Shown: one piece after another, positions 42,600-52,984 of the stretch
Layout of the letters: every line of letters begins with the position of its first letter
How positions within the stretch are numbered: the first letter of the stretch is position 1
NCBI GenBank assembly: GCA_038277395.1
Contig: CM076190.1
Location: forward strand, 185,258,001 to 185,322,000
DNA from: Dryocosmus kuriphilus
Taxonomy: Eukaryota; Arthropoda; Insecta; Hymenoptera; Cynipidae
Reading direction: 5' to 3'
DNA: 64,000 bases
Notes under the pieces: model-generated
What the model was told of the DNA's origin: nothing
Seen by the model: only the letters and a program-made list of their open reading frames with translations
Databases searched by the model: none
Made by a program: the position numbers and the translations under genes

Positions 42600-43970
42600 C
42601 ACTCTAAGTGCTATTCTCGATTGACAAGTGACAATGGAAAGTTTGAAAGTTGTAACGAAGCGTTACGCGCAACAGCGTGGCATGTTGCCTTGCCATGCAG
42701 CAGGCGCGACTACGCGAGGCGAGCACGAGCGAACGTGCCACCATCTCTTCCCCACGGAGCAACCAGTGCGCCGACGCGTCCCACGGATCGCGTCGTTATA
42801 AGCACGAGCGAGACGTGGCTCGGGGCACTTCACTCGGTGCGTCCAGTCGAGTCAAATCGACTGGCCTCAACGAGAAGAAGTTGCACTGGTTCTTCTGTGG
42901 ACGGGCACCCCATGACAGAACTACCTGACGACCCCGACAATGACGGGCGCAACCGACCCTAGCCGAACGCCCATCCTCGTCCTCCTACCTCCTCCTCGAC
43001 ACCGACGCATACGCCAATGGATGGGTTACCACCATGGTCGGCCTATGCGACACAGAAGCCGTGGTTCAAGCTAACCCCTTAGCCACCCTTCTGTCCGGTA
43101 GACCCCGTCCTCCTACCTCTTCCTCGACACCGACGCATACGCCGATGGATGGGTTACCACCATGGTCAGCCTATGCGAAACAGAAGCCGTGGTTCAAGCT
43201 AACCCCTTAGCCACCCTTCTGTCCGCTAGACCCCGTCCTCCTACCTCTTCCTCGACACCGACGCATACGCCGATGGACGGGTTACCACCATGGTCGGCCT
43301 ATGCGACACAGAAGCCGTGGCTCAAGCTAACCCCTTAGCCACCCTTCTGTCCGGTAAATCCCGTCCACCCACCCCTTCCTCGAGACCGACGCATACGCCG
43401 ATGGATGGGTTACCACCATGGTCGGCCTATGCGATGCAGAAGCCGTGATTCAGGGTAACCCCTTAGCCACCCTTCTGTCCGGCGAACCCCTCCGTAGACC
43501 CGTCCTCCTCCCGTTCCGGCATCAACCAGAGGCTACTTGGACCTGACCTGACCAAAACGACTGAAACGCCGAAACCCGCGGGCGCCCCTCCGACCACCTG
43601 TACCGCACCACCGAGGAGGAGCGCCCGAACCACTGCCGAACCGGATCGATCCGACCGTGAGAGATACCGCTCTCACGACACCGTACCTTTCTCTTGTTAC
43701 AGGAGACACACCATAGTGTCGGCCTCGCCGTGCGGGACGACAACGACGAGGCACAGGAAGGGGGCCGGCGTACCCACTGCCACACACACACTCGCGAGAC
43801 ATGGGCACGCTCGAGCCACCCAGTCCGAACAATTGTACGCGCATACACATACATACACACCACCGACCATACGCACATGTACACACACCCACATACTCGC
43901 GACCACCCCACCCGCGTACATTACCACCGAGACACGCCTACATTTAAGATAGCACTGTACTAAATAGGGA
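42600..43970. other. GC-rich island inside the copia leader
   Basis: About 1.4 kb of strikingly GC-rich sequence in an AT-rich window. It contains a 4 x 128-bp tandem array (42,976-43,490) and a CA-rich tail (43,775-43,905). Long open frames exist on both strands, but none has a recognisable domain and the 128-bp period shifts frame at each unit. No flanking target duplication was seen. Its origin is unknown. Confidence 0.6.
42976..43490. repeat. Tandem array, four units of 128 bp
   Basis: The anchor ACCGACGCAT occurs at 43,001, 43,129, 43,257 and 43,385, exactly 128 bp apart each time. The units include GGGTTACCACCATGGTC and AGCCACCCTTCTGTCCG and differ from each other by only a few substitutions. 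Confidence 0.95.
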
Positions 43971-44109
43971 GAATATAGATACTTTTATACTTTATCATGA
44001 AAAGTACCGTTGTTATCACTGCCTTAACCCTAACCCCCACATCCTATCCTGGCGAGACTGAAGCATCCGGAGGGGAGAGCTTAGAGAAATCTAGGTAGGG
44101 AAAATAGCA

Positions 44110-44748
44110 GCGTTAAAAAGTGAAACGGAACATCAAACCTTTTCATGGTGAAAGATACAGTGTTTGGAAGTTAGAATATGTACTTTATTAATTGAATTAG
44201 ATGCAATTAATGCTTTAAACAATGAAATTCCAGTGGAACTAAGTGATGAGTGGAAAAAGGCTGAAAGAATTGCCAAAAGTATAGTTGTGGAATATTTATC
44301 CGACTCATTTCTCGGTTTTGCTAAGGCAGACTACACTGCAAAAGAAATTCTGCATAATTTGGACGTTATTTATGAACGCAAAAGTCTTGCAACTCAACTA
44401 GCTCTAAGAAAGAAATTGCTTGGATTAAAGTTGTCAGAACATACACCACTTTCAAGACATTTCACAGTTTTCGACGATTTGATTACTGAATTGACAGCAG
44501 CAGGTGTAAAGCTCGATGAAACGAACAAAGTGTCTCATTTACTATTAACTATTCCTACAGCATTTGATGGTGTAATAACTGCCATCGAGACATTGTCAGA
44601 AGACAATTTGACATTGGCTTTTGTGAAAACACGACTTCTTGATCACGAAGTTAAAATAAAGGATGAAAGTAACAAAAATGATAAGGTCCTGATGAAAGGT
44701 AAGCCACTGAACAATTTAATATGTGTCGGTTTTGATGTTAAAAATTAA
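44110..44748 (+). pseudogene. Copia gag (UBN2-type), frameshifted near its start
   Basis: Starts KRNIKPFHGERYSVWK in one frame (about 44,118-44,170), then shifts to ICTLLIELDAINALN, AKSIVVEYLSDSFLGF, TAKEILHNLDVIYERKS, LRKKLLGLKLSEHTPL and LLLTIPTAFDGVITAIETL, ending at 44,748. This is the copia-type gag core that forms the particle. The CCHC knuckle expected after it is missing. Confidence 0.85.
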
Positions 44749-44789
44749 AACAATAAAAGTTAAAAAGCAAGCAAATAATATTGTATAGA

Positions 44790-44981
44790 ATAATTATGAC
44801 TTCTGGCACCAACGTTTGGGTCACATTGGAAAATCAAAATTTGCAGAATTAAAAAATAAGCAAATGATAAATGATGTGAGCCAAATTGAACATATTATTT
44901 CAGACAACAGTTTATGTGAGGCTTGTATTAATGGTAAACAAGCAGGATTAACTTTTAAAAAGGCTAAGGCCAAAACTTATG
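44790..44981 (+). pseudogene. Copia pre-integrase zinc finger
   Basis: YDFWHQRLGHIGKSKFAELK, then SLCEACINGKQAGLTF: the HxxxxH...CxxC finger that precedes the copia integrase core. It is cut at its end by the mariner insertion at TA 44,982. The protease region between gag and this finger is absent. Confidence 0.8.
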
Positions 44982-44983
44982 TA

Positions 44984-46310
44984 CGAGGCGCGTCCAGAAA
45001 GTAAGTGTACTCAATTTATGTAGGCTTCAAAAAAAATTTATTAAAACAAAAACATAGTTGGTTACACTTGTACATATGTAAGTTATTTTTCGACATAGTC
45101 ACCATCCCTCTCTCGATGCAAGTCGTGAGCCGCGGGATCAATTTTTTGATGCCTGCCTCGAAGAAGTCTCCCGCCAACTCTTTCGTCCACTTCTCCCCCT
45201 CCCCCTTTACCTCCTCGTCCGTCGAAAACTTGTTTCCACCCATGTGCACCTTCAGGGAAGTGAAAAGATGGAAATCTAAAGGGGCCTGATCAGGGGAATA
45301 CGGGGGGTGGTTCAAAACGTCCCATCCAAAAGAGTCCAGGAGTTGCTTCGTGGCGTTGGCCGTGTGAGGTTAGGCATTGTCATGCAGCAGGCAGGCTCTC
45401 TTCATCAGCATGCCTCTCCTTTTATTCTAAATCGCACTTTTCAATTTTTTCAGCGTCTCACAGTATCTTGCCACGTTGATGGTCTCCCCGTGAGGCAGAT
45501 ATTCAATCAAAATTATGCCTTTATGGTCCGAAAACACGGATGCCATGATTTTTTTGGCTGAAATTGTGGTTTTGAATTTCTTGGCGGAAAGGTGTGGCGC
45601 CATTGTTAAGACTGCCTCTTAGTTTCAGGCGTGTAGTGAGTAACCCAAGTTTCGTCTTCAGTAACAATAGAGTAGAGAAAATCATCGCCTTCGCGTTCGT
45701 AGTCCTCCAAAAACTCTTTGGAGCTCTGCACTCGATTCAACTTGTGCTGTTCTGTCAGCTGTTTTGGGACCCACCTCGCAGACAATTTCCGATATCCGAG
45801 AGTTTCTGTGATTGTTTCGTGTAACAGGGATCTGGAGATTTGCGGAAACATCGCAGAAAGATCATCTAACGTCAATCTGCGATCGTCACGGACCGCAATC
45901 TCGATTTTTTCCACAAGTTCGTCAGTCACAATTGAAGGTCTTCGGCTCCTCTGATCGTCAGGCACGGAAGTACGGCCATTTTTAAATTCGCGACACCACT
46001 TGTACACACTCGTACGATTCATAGCTCCATTACCGTAAACAGTTTTCACCTCATTATAAATCTCAACTGGAGCTTTTCCCTTCATAACGAGGTAGCGAAT
46101 GACTGCGCGAAATTCGCACTTGCCGGGAGACACGATCGACATTTTTCGCGAGAGATGCTACTGCGTCAAGAGTTTTCAACACACTAACCTCGGATTGGTC
46201 TTGTTTTGAAGGAGAGGGGTCAGGCTACGCGGCAGTGTTGCCAACATGTCGAAAAGGTATTCCCTGCAGCTGTGAGAGTACCAGTACACTTACTTTCTGG
46301 ACGTGCCTCG
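44984..46310 (-). mobile_element. Mariner element, family 2
   Basis: The left end CGAGGCGCGTCCAGAAAGTAAG and right end (reverse-complemented) CGAGGCACGTCCAGAAAGTAAG are about 30-bp inverted repeats flanked by TA at 44,982-44,983 and 46,311-46,312. 1327 bp. It is inserted in the copia integrase finger. Confidence 0.93.
45016..46142 (-). pseudogene. Mariner transposase, different lineage from the other copies
   Basis: From an ATG at 46,142: an HTH half (CREFKNGRTSVPDDQRSRRPS; RRLTLDDLSAMFPQISRS), then SIVTEDETWVTHYTPETK (about 45,640), LLHDNA, stop, PHTANATKQLL (about 45,380) and YSPDQAPLDFHLFTSLKVH (about 45,290), ending 45,016. The third block has a Leu-Asp spacing (APLDFHLF) unlike the APCDFWLFPKL of family 1. 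A stop after KRQS (45,606), a frame change there and the stop in the second catalytic block inactivate it. Confidence 0.9.
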
Positions 46311-46312
46311 TA

Positions 46313-46751
46313 AAACGTCCGTTGTTTATCATTCATACAGATGTTTGCGATCCAATCACTCCTTCAACTATTGATAACAAAAAATATTTTTGTTGACGAA
46401 TTTACATATTTAATTACATATAAATCTGATGTTTTCAAAGTATTTCAAGATTTCTTTGCAAAAAGTCAAGTTCATTTTAATTTAAAAATTGCTCATTTGT
46501 ACTGTAAAAATGGAAGGGAATATTTATCAAATGAGATGAAAGAATTTTGTCTGCAAAAAGGTATAAGTTATCACTTAACAGTTTCAAAAACCCCACAGTT
46601 AAATGGTGTATCACAGCGTATGAACAGAACGATAACAGAAAAAGCTCGTGCAATGATCTTTGGTGCAAATTTAGAAAAATGTTTTTGGAGTGAAGCAGTT
46701 TTAACTGCTACATTGGTAATTAGTTTGACTACTACCAATCCTCTGTGGTAA
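46313..46751 (+). pseudogene. Copia integrase core with substituted catalytic residues
   Basis: DVCDPITPSTIDNKKYF, stop-free in pieces, then DEFTYLITYKSDVFKVFQDF, AHLYCKNGREYLSNEMKEF (about 46,490-46,545) and SKTPQLNGVSQRMNRTITEKAR (in pieces). The copia family normally has Asp in the DNGxEY block and Glu in GVSERMNRT. Here Asp is Lys (CKNGREY) and Glu is Gln (VSQRMNRT), so two of the three metal-binding residues are lost. Confidence 0.85.
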
Positions 46752-47153
46752 AATAAAACACCATATGAATTGTGGCATAGTAAGAAACGACAATTAAAAT
46801 ATTTAAAAGTTTTTGTTTTAAACAGTTTATATTCATAATAAAACCAGGAAGACAAAATTCGATCAAAAATCCTGTAAGGGAATATTGGTTGGGTACGAAC
46901 CAAACGGTTATAAAATTTGGAATGTGGAAACTGAAAGTTTAGTGTGTTACGAGATGTTATAGTTCATGAGACAAACTTCAAAGTTTCAAGGGCTGTGATG
47001 AGGCCTGAAGGGATTGATCTAGAAAACTCCAAAGATAATAAAACTGGTGCATCTGACATTGTGTCAAAATAAGTGGAAAATTCTCAAAAATCTAACAAAA
47101 TTGCCAAATTAGTTACTGAGAATAAGAAATCTGTAATTGAAAGAGATATATAA
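46752..47153 (+). pseudogene. Decayed linker between copia integrase and RT
   Basis: Broken frames include TPYELWHSKKRQLKYLKVF and a GYEPNGYKIWNVETE-type block (about 46,885-46,935), as in copia polyproteins. Several frame breaks. Confidence 0.65.
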
Positions 47154-48480
47154 TTGCAAACAGAATCAACATCTCAAGATAAACAATCTGATGTTAAAAA
47201 ATTCCTTGAATTAAGAAGAAGTGAAAGGATTAAAAATCATTTTCCCGTATCTTATAATGAGGAAACTATCCCAAATGATTACATTTTATGTGCTGAATCA
47301 CTTGTTTACAAAATACCCACTTCATTTCATGAAATTAAAAATAGAGATGATAGAGCAGAGTGGGAAAGTGCTATTAAAGATAAAATTGATTCACTTTTAA
47401 TTAATAACACTTGGACTTTAGTAAAGAAACCTGAAAATAAAAGTATTTTTGACTATAAATGGGTATTTACAATTAAGAATGATGAATTTGAAGATCCATT
47501 CAAATACAAAGCTCGCGTAGTTGCTCGTGGTTTCAGTCAAGAGTATTTAATAGATTACAATTAAACTTTTGCGCCAGTCGCAAGAATTTCAAGTTTCAGA
47601 TTTATAAATAGCTTTCGCTAATCAATTTAATTTAATGGTTCATCATATGAATGACAAAAGAGCTTTTCTCAATGGCATATTATTTAAAGAAATTTACATG
47701 AAAATACCTGAAGGGATAAAATGTAAAGACAATGAACTTTGCCAATTAAATAAAGCTATATATGGATTGAAGCAATCGGCTAAATTTTTGTTTGAAATAT
47801 TTGGGCAAACTCTAATTAATAAAGGTTTCCGAAATTCATCTGTTGGTCGATGTATTTATATTTTGGACAAAGGAGATGTTTCTAAAAATATATACATAAT
47901 TCTCTATGTGGATGGCTTAGTAACTGCTACTGCTAATACAGAATCAATGCTAAGTGTTAAAGATTATTTAAAAGATAAATTTCGCATGACTGACTTAAAT
48001 GAGATAAAGCTTTTTGTTGGAATAAAGATTGTTAGAAATGAAGATAGAATAGCTTTAGATCATGCGTATATAAAGACAATTCTTGATCAATTTAATATGG
48101 CTGATTGTAAAGCTATAAGCATACCTCTTGAGAGTAAATCAAATTAGGTATATTGCTTTAAATTCTGATGAGAAATGTGATGTTCCTTGCCGAAATGTAA
48201 TTGGTTGATTAATGTACTTAATGATATGTACAGGGCCTGCTTTAAGTGTTTCAGTAAATATTTGAAGTAGATTTTCGAATAAAAATAATAAAGAATTGTG
48301 TCAATGTTTGAAAAGAGTATTAAGATATTTGAAAGGTTCAATCGATATTAAATTAATATATATCCGGGGAAATTATGAACAACTGTCATGTGGTTATGTT
48401 GATTCTGATTGGAGTGGTAATGATAAAAAGACAGAAAAAACACAGCAGGTTATCTGTTTAAATTATTTAAAAAATGCACA
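47154..48480 (+). pseudogene. Copia reverse transcriptase with mutated catalytic site
   Basis: RRSERIKNHFPVSYN, EWESAIKDKIDSLLINNTWTLV, KYKARVVARGFSQEYLIDYN, TFAPVARIS, HHMNDKRAFLNGILFKEIYMK, NKAIYGLKQSAKFLFE, IILYVDGLVTATAN (about 47,900-47,940), FRMTDLNEIKLFVGIKIV, and after a break CLKRVLRYLKGSIDIKLIY and GYVDSDWSGNDKKTE. The polymerase YVDD is YVDG here. Frame changes occur near 47,565-47,635 and 48,147-48,290. Confidence 0.88.
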
Positions 48481-48510
48481 GTATCCCGTGTAGAATTTGC
48501 CAGATTTGTC

Positions 48511-50082
48511 CACTACTACAAGCTTGGCCCAAGTCGGGGCCGCCGAGCCAGGCCCTATAACTTGTAATTTTTCTCGGTCCGATTTCGGATCCGGTTTGTC
48601 AGCACAGCTAAGCTGATGGGACAGTTCAGATATAGGTGGCGCTGCATCACCCAGATTATGTTTACAATATCCATGCCACATTTGTTCATTCGCAATCTGA
48701 ACTCAACAAATTCGATAGATATACTTGTATGTGAAATTTACAATCTCGCGATTCCATTAATTTATTGAAATACGTGTTAAGTGGTATATTTGGTGTGTAT
48801 CTTTATTCTTGATATACTCGTATAGATATATTTTTCATGGAGATATATGATCGATGCGACTAATCTATAATCGAAAATGCCTAAATCAAAAAGCACACAA
48901 AGAGTCCACAAACACCGAGCGATCGCCAGCCTTCCATACGTGCACATCGCAAATGATGGTGAGTATATTATAATTCCTGAATAATATTGAGGCCCGTAAT
49001 ATTAATTGATATGGTATGTGCTGAACTTTGAGTTTAGGGTAACCTAACCTCAAAATTATAAGTACATGAGTGCGAAAAACATACTTCAGTTTGAATTGGA
49101 AAATTGTTCAGTTGTTGTTGATACTTCGACGTACTCATGCTAGAGTTTTCAATAAATCGAATGTGGTCTATTTTCACGTCTTTTGAACAAAATCATGATT
49201 GTAGATGATGATGCAGATATGGAAGATGAATTGGAACCAGACGAACTTACTGATGAATCTTCAGCTTCTCTTCAATATGATGATCGAGTTTTACAAGTGG
49301 AATATGAGGATATGGCTCAAGTCGTTGAAGAAGATGTTTTGGATGAATTACCAAGAAGAATAGAGGATCCTATTGTCGATGATGAAGTTGATGGTCATAC
49401 AGATTCTATTAGCAGTGACACTTCAAGTGATAGACTCGAAAGTAGCGCTGTTTCCGGTAAAAAGCAATATATATATATATTCGTCTCAATAATTACATTT
49501 ATGAAAAAAGTAATTATTTTCAAGAAAACTTCCACCATTATAAATAATTTGCATGATCATTCTCACAGGAGAATCGAGTACACTGATAGTGATTCTGACG
49601 ATGGATTCGATGATAGGGTGATAGATTACCTGAGGAAGAACCAAATGAAGTAAAGCAACTTCGAATCTGGGCTGTCGAGACCGGTCAAGAACACACAGAT
49701 CTAGATAAATTGTTGAAAATACTTCGACACAGGCTTCTTCTGGGATTAGCGAAAACAGCCAAGACTCTGTTGGGTACAACGTCTGCTGTTTATGATATAA
49801 AAGAAATGCAAGATTCAGAAGGAAGCATCGGAGAGTATTCATATTTTACTATAAAGGAAGGCCTCAAAAAGTGTATCGATGTTGATGTTTACAAAAAGTC
49901 TACAATATTCTTGCAGTTCAATATCGATGGGATCGATCTTACAAAATCTGGTGAGAAGGGATTCTGGGTGAACTCAGGGAGAGATTATATGAACCTGATA
50001 TATATAAACCGTTCCCAGTAGCTGTTTATTGTGGAAATTCAAAACCCGGAAATTTAGACGAATACTTGAGTGACTTTATCGA
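48511..50082 (+). mobile_element. CACTA (EnSpm)-like element fragment inside copia
   Basis: Starts CACTACTACAAGCTTGGCCC, a CACTA-type terminus, followed by a promoter-like GC-rich stretch and a multi-exon gene. The right end is missing: the transposase frame runs directly into the copia RNase H frame at about 50,082. Confidence 0.55.
48877..50082 (+). pseudogene. CACTA-like (tnp2-type) transposase gene, three exons, truncated
   Basis: Exon 1 (48,877-48,958) encodes MPKSKSTQRVHKHRAIASLP and ends with donor GTGAGT. Exon 2 (49,205-49,456), after TGATTGTAG in matching phase, is very acidic (DDDADMEDELEPDELTDESS). Exon 3 begins after CTCACAG (49,568) and, across frame changes, carries LPEEEPNEVKQLRIWAVETG, DLDKLLKILRHRLL, KTLLGTTSAVYDIKEM, FLQFNIDGIDLTKSGEKGFW and VAVYCGNSKPGNLDEYLSDF (about 50,022-50,081). 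The IDG...KS...FWP and CGxxKPxxxxEYL blocks resemble tnp2-type transposases. Frame breaks near 49,610 and 49,990 make it a pseudogene. Confidence 0.6.
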
Positions 50083-50401
50083 TGAATATTTGGCTCTCTT
50101 TGAAGCAGTAAAAGAAGCAATGTGGTTAAAATCACTAGCAAATAGTATTAATGTAATTATTTCAGAGCCAATAATTATTTACGAAGATATTAATGGTTGT
50201 ATAAGCATTGCTAATAACCCAATGAGCCATAAAAGATCCAAACATATTGATATAACATATCATTTTTCAAGAGAACAGGTGGAGAAAAATTTAATAAAAT
50301 TAAAATATATGCCCACAGGTGAGCAGTTAGCGGATGCACTAACGAAGCCATTAACAGTTGCAAGATTTATAGAGCTGAGAAAAAAGATGGGTTTAGAATA
50401 A
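50083..50401 (+). pseudogene. Copia RNase H, C-terminal part
   Basis: LALFEAVKEAMWLKSLANSI, IIYEDINGCISIANNPMSH, KRSKHIDITYHFSREQV, KLKYMPTGEQLADALTKPL and ends at 50,401. This is the terminal part of copia RNase H (normally after STTEAEY). About 20 residues are lost at the junction with the CACTA-like fragment. Confidence 0.88.
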
Positions 50402-50498
50402 GAATAATTGTTTGTAATGTTTCTGATGGAACAGAATTCAATGACCTTATAATGGTCGGATTAGGGTTTTCTGGGTTTTCCCCAATCCCTTGCACAAA

Positions 50499-50559
50499 TG
50501 TTGGAACATTTGTAAATTTTTTTCCCAGATAACGCGATGAAGGTATCTCTTTGCTTAAG

Positions 50560-50560
<1 letters not shown>
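50499..50560 (+). repeat. Start of a copia 3' LTR
   Basis: TGTTGGAACATTTG, about 100 bp after the copia pol stop, has the expected TG start. It is interrupted by a (TA)n tract at 50,561. The 3' end of this LTR may be the copia LTR end at 61,774-61,922, which would place the gypsy and mariner copies inside one LTR. Confidence 0.5.
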
Positions 50561-50600
<40 letters not shown>

Positions 50601-50848
50601 AGGGGGCTTCTCCCCCCTGCGCGCTTCGCGCGCCTACCCCCTATTCTGACAGAATTTTGATGAATTTCTAATTTTTATATTATTATCTAATTTATTGATT
50701 TTTTGCCAATTTCATTGAATGTATATTTTATATTTTAATTAATATATTATAAGGGGCGAGGGGACGGGATAAGGTCGAGAGGGGAAGGGAGAAGGGGGTG
50801 AGGGGAAGGGAGCTGGATTCCTGACACAGCGGCGGCGGCGAGATCTTT

Positions 50849-50889
<41 letters not shown>

Positions 50890-50900
50890 ATCAATGCAGG
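50561..50900. other. (TA)n tracts flanking a short GC-hairpin element
   Basis: (TA)n at 50,561-50,598 and 50,854-50,887. Between them lie a hairpin CTGCGCGCTTCGCGCGC near 50,618 and a G-rich stretch (50,752-50,812, GGGG-A-type). No gene. Confidence 0.6.
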
Positions 50901-50976
50901 GCGGATAGTTTTCGGACACACCTCGTATATACCTCCTCAAAAACTAATCTACTTAAAAAATGATCAGAATCAAACA

Positions 50977-50979
<3 letters not shown>
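50890..50979. repeat. Left arm of the palindrome split by the gypsy element
   Basis: GCAGGGCGGATAGTTTTCGG (a mariner family-1 end), then CACACCTCGTATATACCTCC, then a 50-bp unique piece up to CAAACATTCATATAT. The whole piece is inverted at 60,378-60,466. Confidence 0.9.

Positions 50980-51061
<82 letters not shown>
50980..51061. repeat. (TA)n tract, insertion target of the gypsy element
   Basis: About 41 TA units end exactly at the LTR. Together with ATAT after the other LTR this fits a 4-bp ATAT target duplication, ambiguous because of the repeat. Confidence 0.9.
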
Positions 51062-51064
<3 letters not shown>

Positions 51065-52709
51065 GACAAGTGAGATAAAAAACAAGATGAGTGTTGTGAA
51101 GTGAGAATTACAGGGTGCAAAGCCTGTGCGTAGGCATACACAGGAGCACCTAGGGTGTGGAATAAGGTGGTAACAGACTTGCAGGGGACGCTTAGCGCGC
51201 AAGGCCAGACTATTCCACCCACACAAGTCGGGGGTGGAGTGGGAGCATTAGCGAGGGGTGAACCCATAAAAAGGCAGAGCCAGGGAAAAATAGGGAGATT
51301 TTGTGAGGAGCCACACAACCGAGAAGATCAGCTTCCCTTACAGTCTCGCCTGGGAGTGACAGGGATTGATCCCTGCCCACTGCCAGAACAGGCTAGTCCT
51401 CTTAAAGATCAGATATTTGCTCTCGTTTCTGTTGGCTCCACGACGTAATAGAATATGATAGAATAACTACGCGAATTAATTGTGAATCGGTGAAAAGAAA
51501 TAAGAACATTGTGTAAATTAGCTAATAAGTGAAAATAAACAGATTTAAGATTTTATGTGTATAACGATATAAAGGTGTTTGGGGGAAAGAATATTATCAG
51601 ATAACTACGATTTCTTCGCGAGTTCAAGGTGAATCGGTAAATGTGGAAAGGAAAATAGAATACTGTATAAAATAAATGATAAGTGCAGATAAAAGGATTA
51701 AAGACTTCATGAGTGTGTGTTAAAATACAAAAGTGTCTGGGGAAGAAAGCCCTACAAATTTATAAAGAGAGAAGCGACGTAGTGAACAGTGCGTGAGAGT
51801 GAGAAAGCTAGGGACTCGATTCAGGTAAGGCGTTAGGACGAGGAGAATCAGAGGCAGAGGTAGTAAATATTAAAGAAAGGTTCCATTTCTCGGGATGTCA
51901 AATAATCAAACAATCCAATGACCACAATTTGGTAAAAGACACTGATTTATTGGTGCCTTCATCCACAATTGGATCATGGTGCTGATTAACGCGAGTACAG
52001 AGAAAAATTTCAGTTAAAAGGAATTCCAACACTCCTTACTTTTCGATTTCGTACAAAGTGGGAATTTATTCCCACTTTCATCGCAAATCAAAAGCCAGGT
52101 GCGGAAAGATTGACACGTGCGGGATCAAGCTGTAGAGAAGTGCCTACCTCCCTCTCCTCCTCCTGGCACCACGAGCGCAGGTAGTATTGGGGAAGCCCAT
52201 TGTTTTGAGGCAATCCTAAATAAGAAATATTAAGAGAGAAGTGTGCATGCGACGGGACTGACAGGTGCTAGGTAGTAACCCCATAGAGGGAAATAATCGC
52301 TTACTAATGACTATTGTTATGACTTCTTAGTGGGTCGTGCGAATAAATATTTAGGGTAGTAATGTCAGAGACTCCGGTAACCCCAGTGACCCACTGAGTG
52401 TACCGAGAATTGCGGGCAGGTCGAACGAAAATTAAAGAGACCTAGACAGTGAGAATTTAAAGATTTGTATTCTGGATTTTCTGTTATAAGAGAGAGATTT
52501 TATCTTGAGATACTTCGGAATATTGTATGAATAAAATTAATCTGTATGTAAAATAGGCTAGAGGTTTTATGAATAAACTGTATGTATTACATAATCAATT
52601 TGAGATTCTTATTCTTCTTAGTTCGTAGGAACCTTCTTTTAAGTAAGAATAAAGAATAAAAATAAAAATAAAATAAAAGAACGTATAAAATAATTAACAA
52701 AAAGTTACA
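51062..52709 (+). repeat. Gypsy 5' LTR
   Basis: Begins TGTGACAAGTGAG and ends AAAAAGTTACA (TG...CA). It contains GAATAAAATTAATC and GAATAAACTG near its end as possible polyadenylation signals. 1648 bp. Confidence 0.97.
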
Positions 52710-52710
52710 T

Positions 52711-52728
52711 TGGCGCCGCAAACGTGGG
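52711..52728 (+). other. Gypsy primer-binding site
   Basis: TGGCGCCGCAAACGTGGG, one base after the LTR. The TGG start is as expected for annealing to a tRNA CCA end. The tRNA species is not determined. Confidence 0.85.
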
Positions 52729-52758
52729 ACTACGATTAAGAAAAAGAATCCAAAAGAA

Positions 52759-52962
52759 ATGAATCAAAAAGATGTGTTTGAAGAATTCTTTAGAGGTAAG
52801 GGACCAATAAAAAGAGTATTTTTACCTCCCCCTATGAGCCAGAAAAATGTACCGAAAAATATGAGCGCGTTAGACGATTATTTAAAGAAGAAAGAAGAAC
52901 AAGAAAAACAGAAGACAGCGAACAAAGAAAATAACCAGGTGAATAAAAACAGAAAATATTAA
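52759..52962 (+). CDS. Small leader ORF before gag (67 aa)
   Basis: ATG-initiated, lysine-rich: MNQKDVFEEFFRGKGPIKRV, then DDYLKKKEEQEKQKTANKEN. It stops 22 bp before the gag ATG and is in a different frame. It may be a translational control ORF or an N-terminal gag piece separated by a frameshift. No known domain. Confidence 0.5.
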   Translation: MNQKDVFEEFFRGKGPIKRVFLPPPMSQKNVPKNMSALDDYLKKKEEQEKQKTANKENNQVNKNRKY

Positions 52963-52984
52963 ACGTGAGAAAGAAGAAGGACAT

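Larger units (their letters stand above)
42377..50600 (+). mobile_element. Ty1/copia element, decayed and carrying at least three insertions
   Basis: Plus-strand order: LTR end, primer site, leader (split by a GC-rich island), gag (about 44,110-44,748), pre-integrase finger (44,790-44,981), mariner insert (44,984-46,310), integrase (46,313-46,751), reverse transcriptase (47,154-48,480), CACTA-like insert (about 48,511-50,082), RNase H end (50,083-50,401), and a 3' LTR start (TGTTGGAACATTTG, 50,499) cut off by a (TA)n tract. All ORFs are broken. Confidence 0.85.

Noticed and set aside
43522..43963. Overlapping open frames on both strands with Cys/Val- or His/Thr-rich translations
   Set aside because: They come from CA-rich low-complexity GC-rich sequence and show no domain.
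44020..44040. Telomere-like CCCTAACCCCC
   Set aside because: Only one to two irregular units, and not a known insect telomere repeat.
51155..51448. 97-aa ORF repeated in both LTRs
   Set aside because: It is identical only because the LTRs are, it shows no domain and it would lie in U3. Treated as chance.
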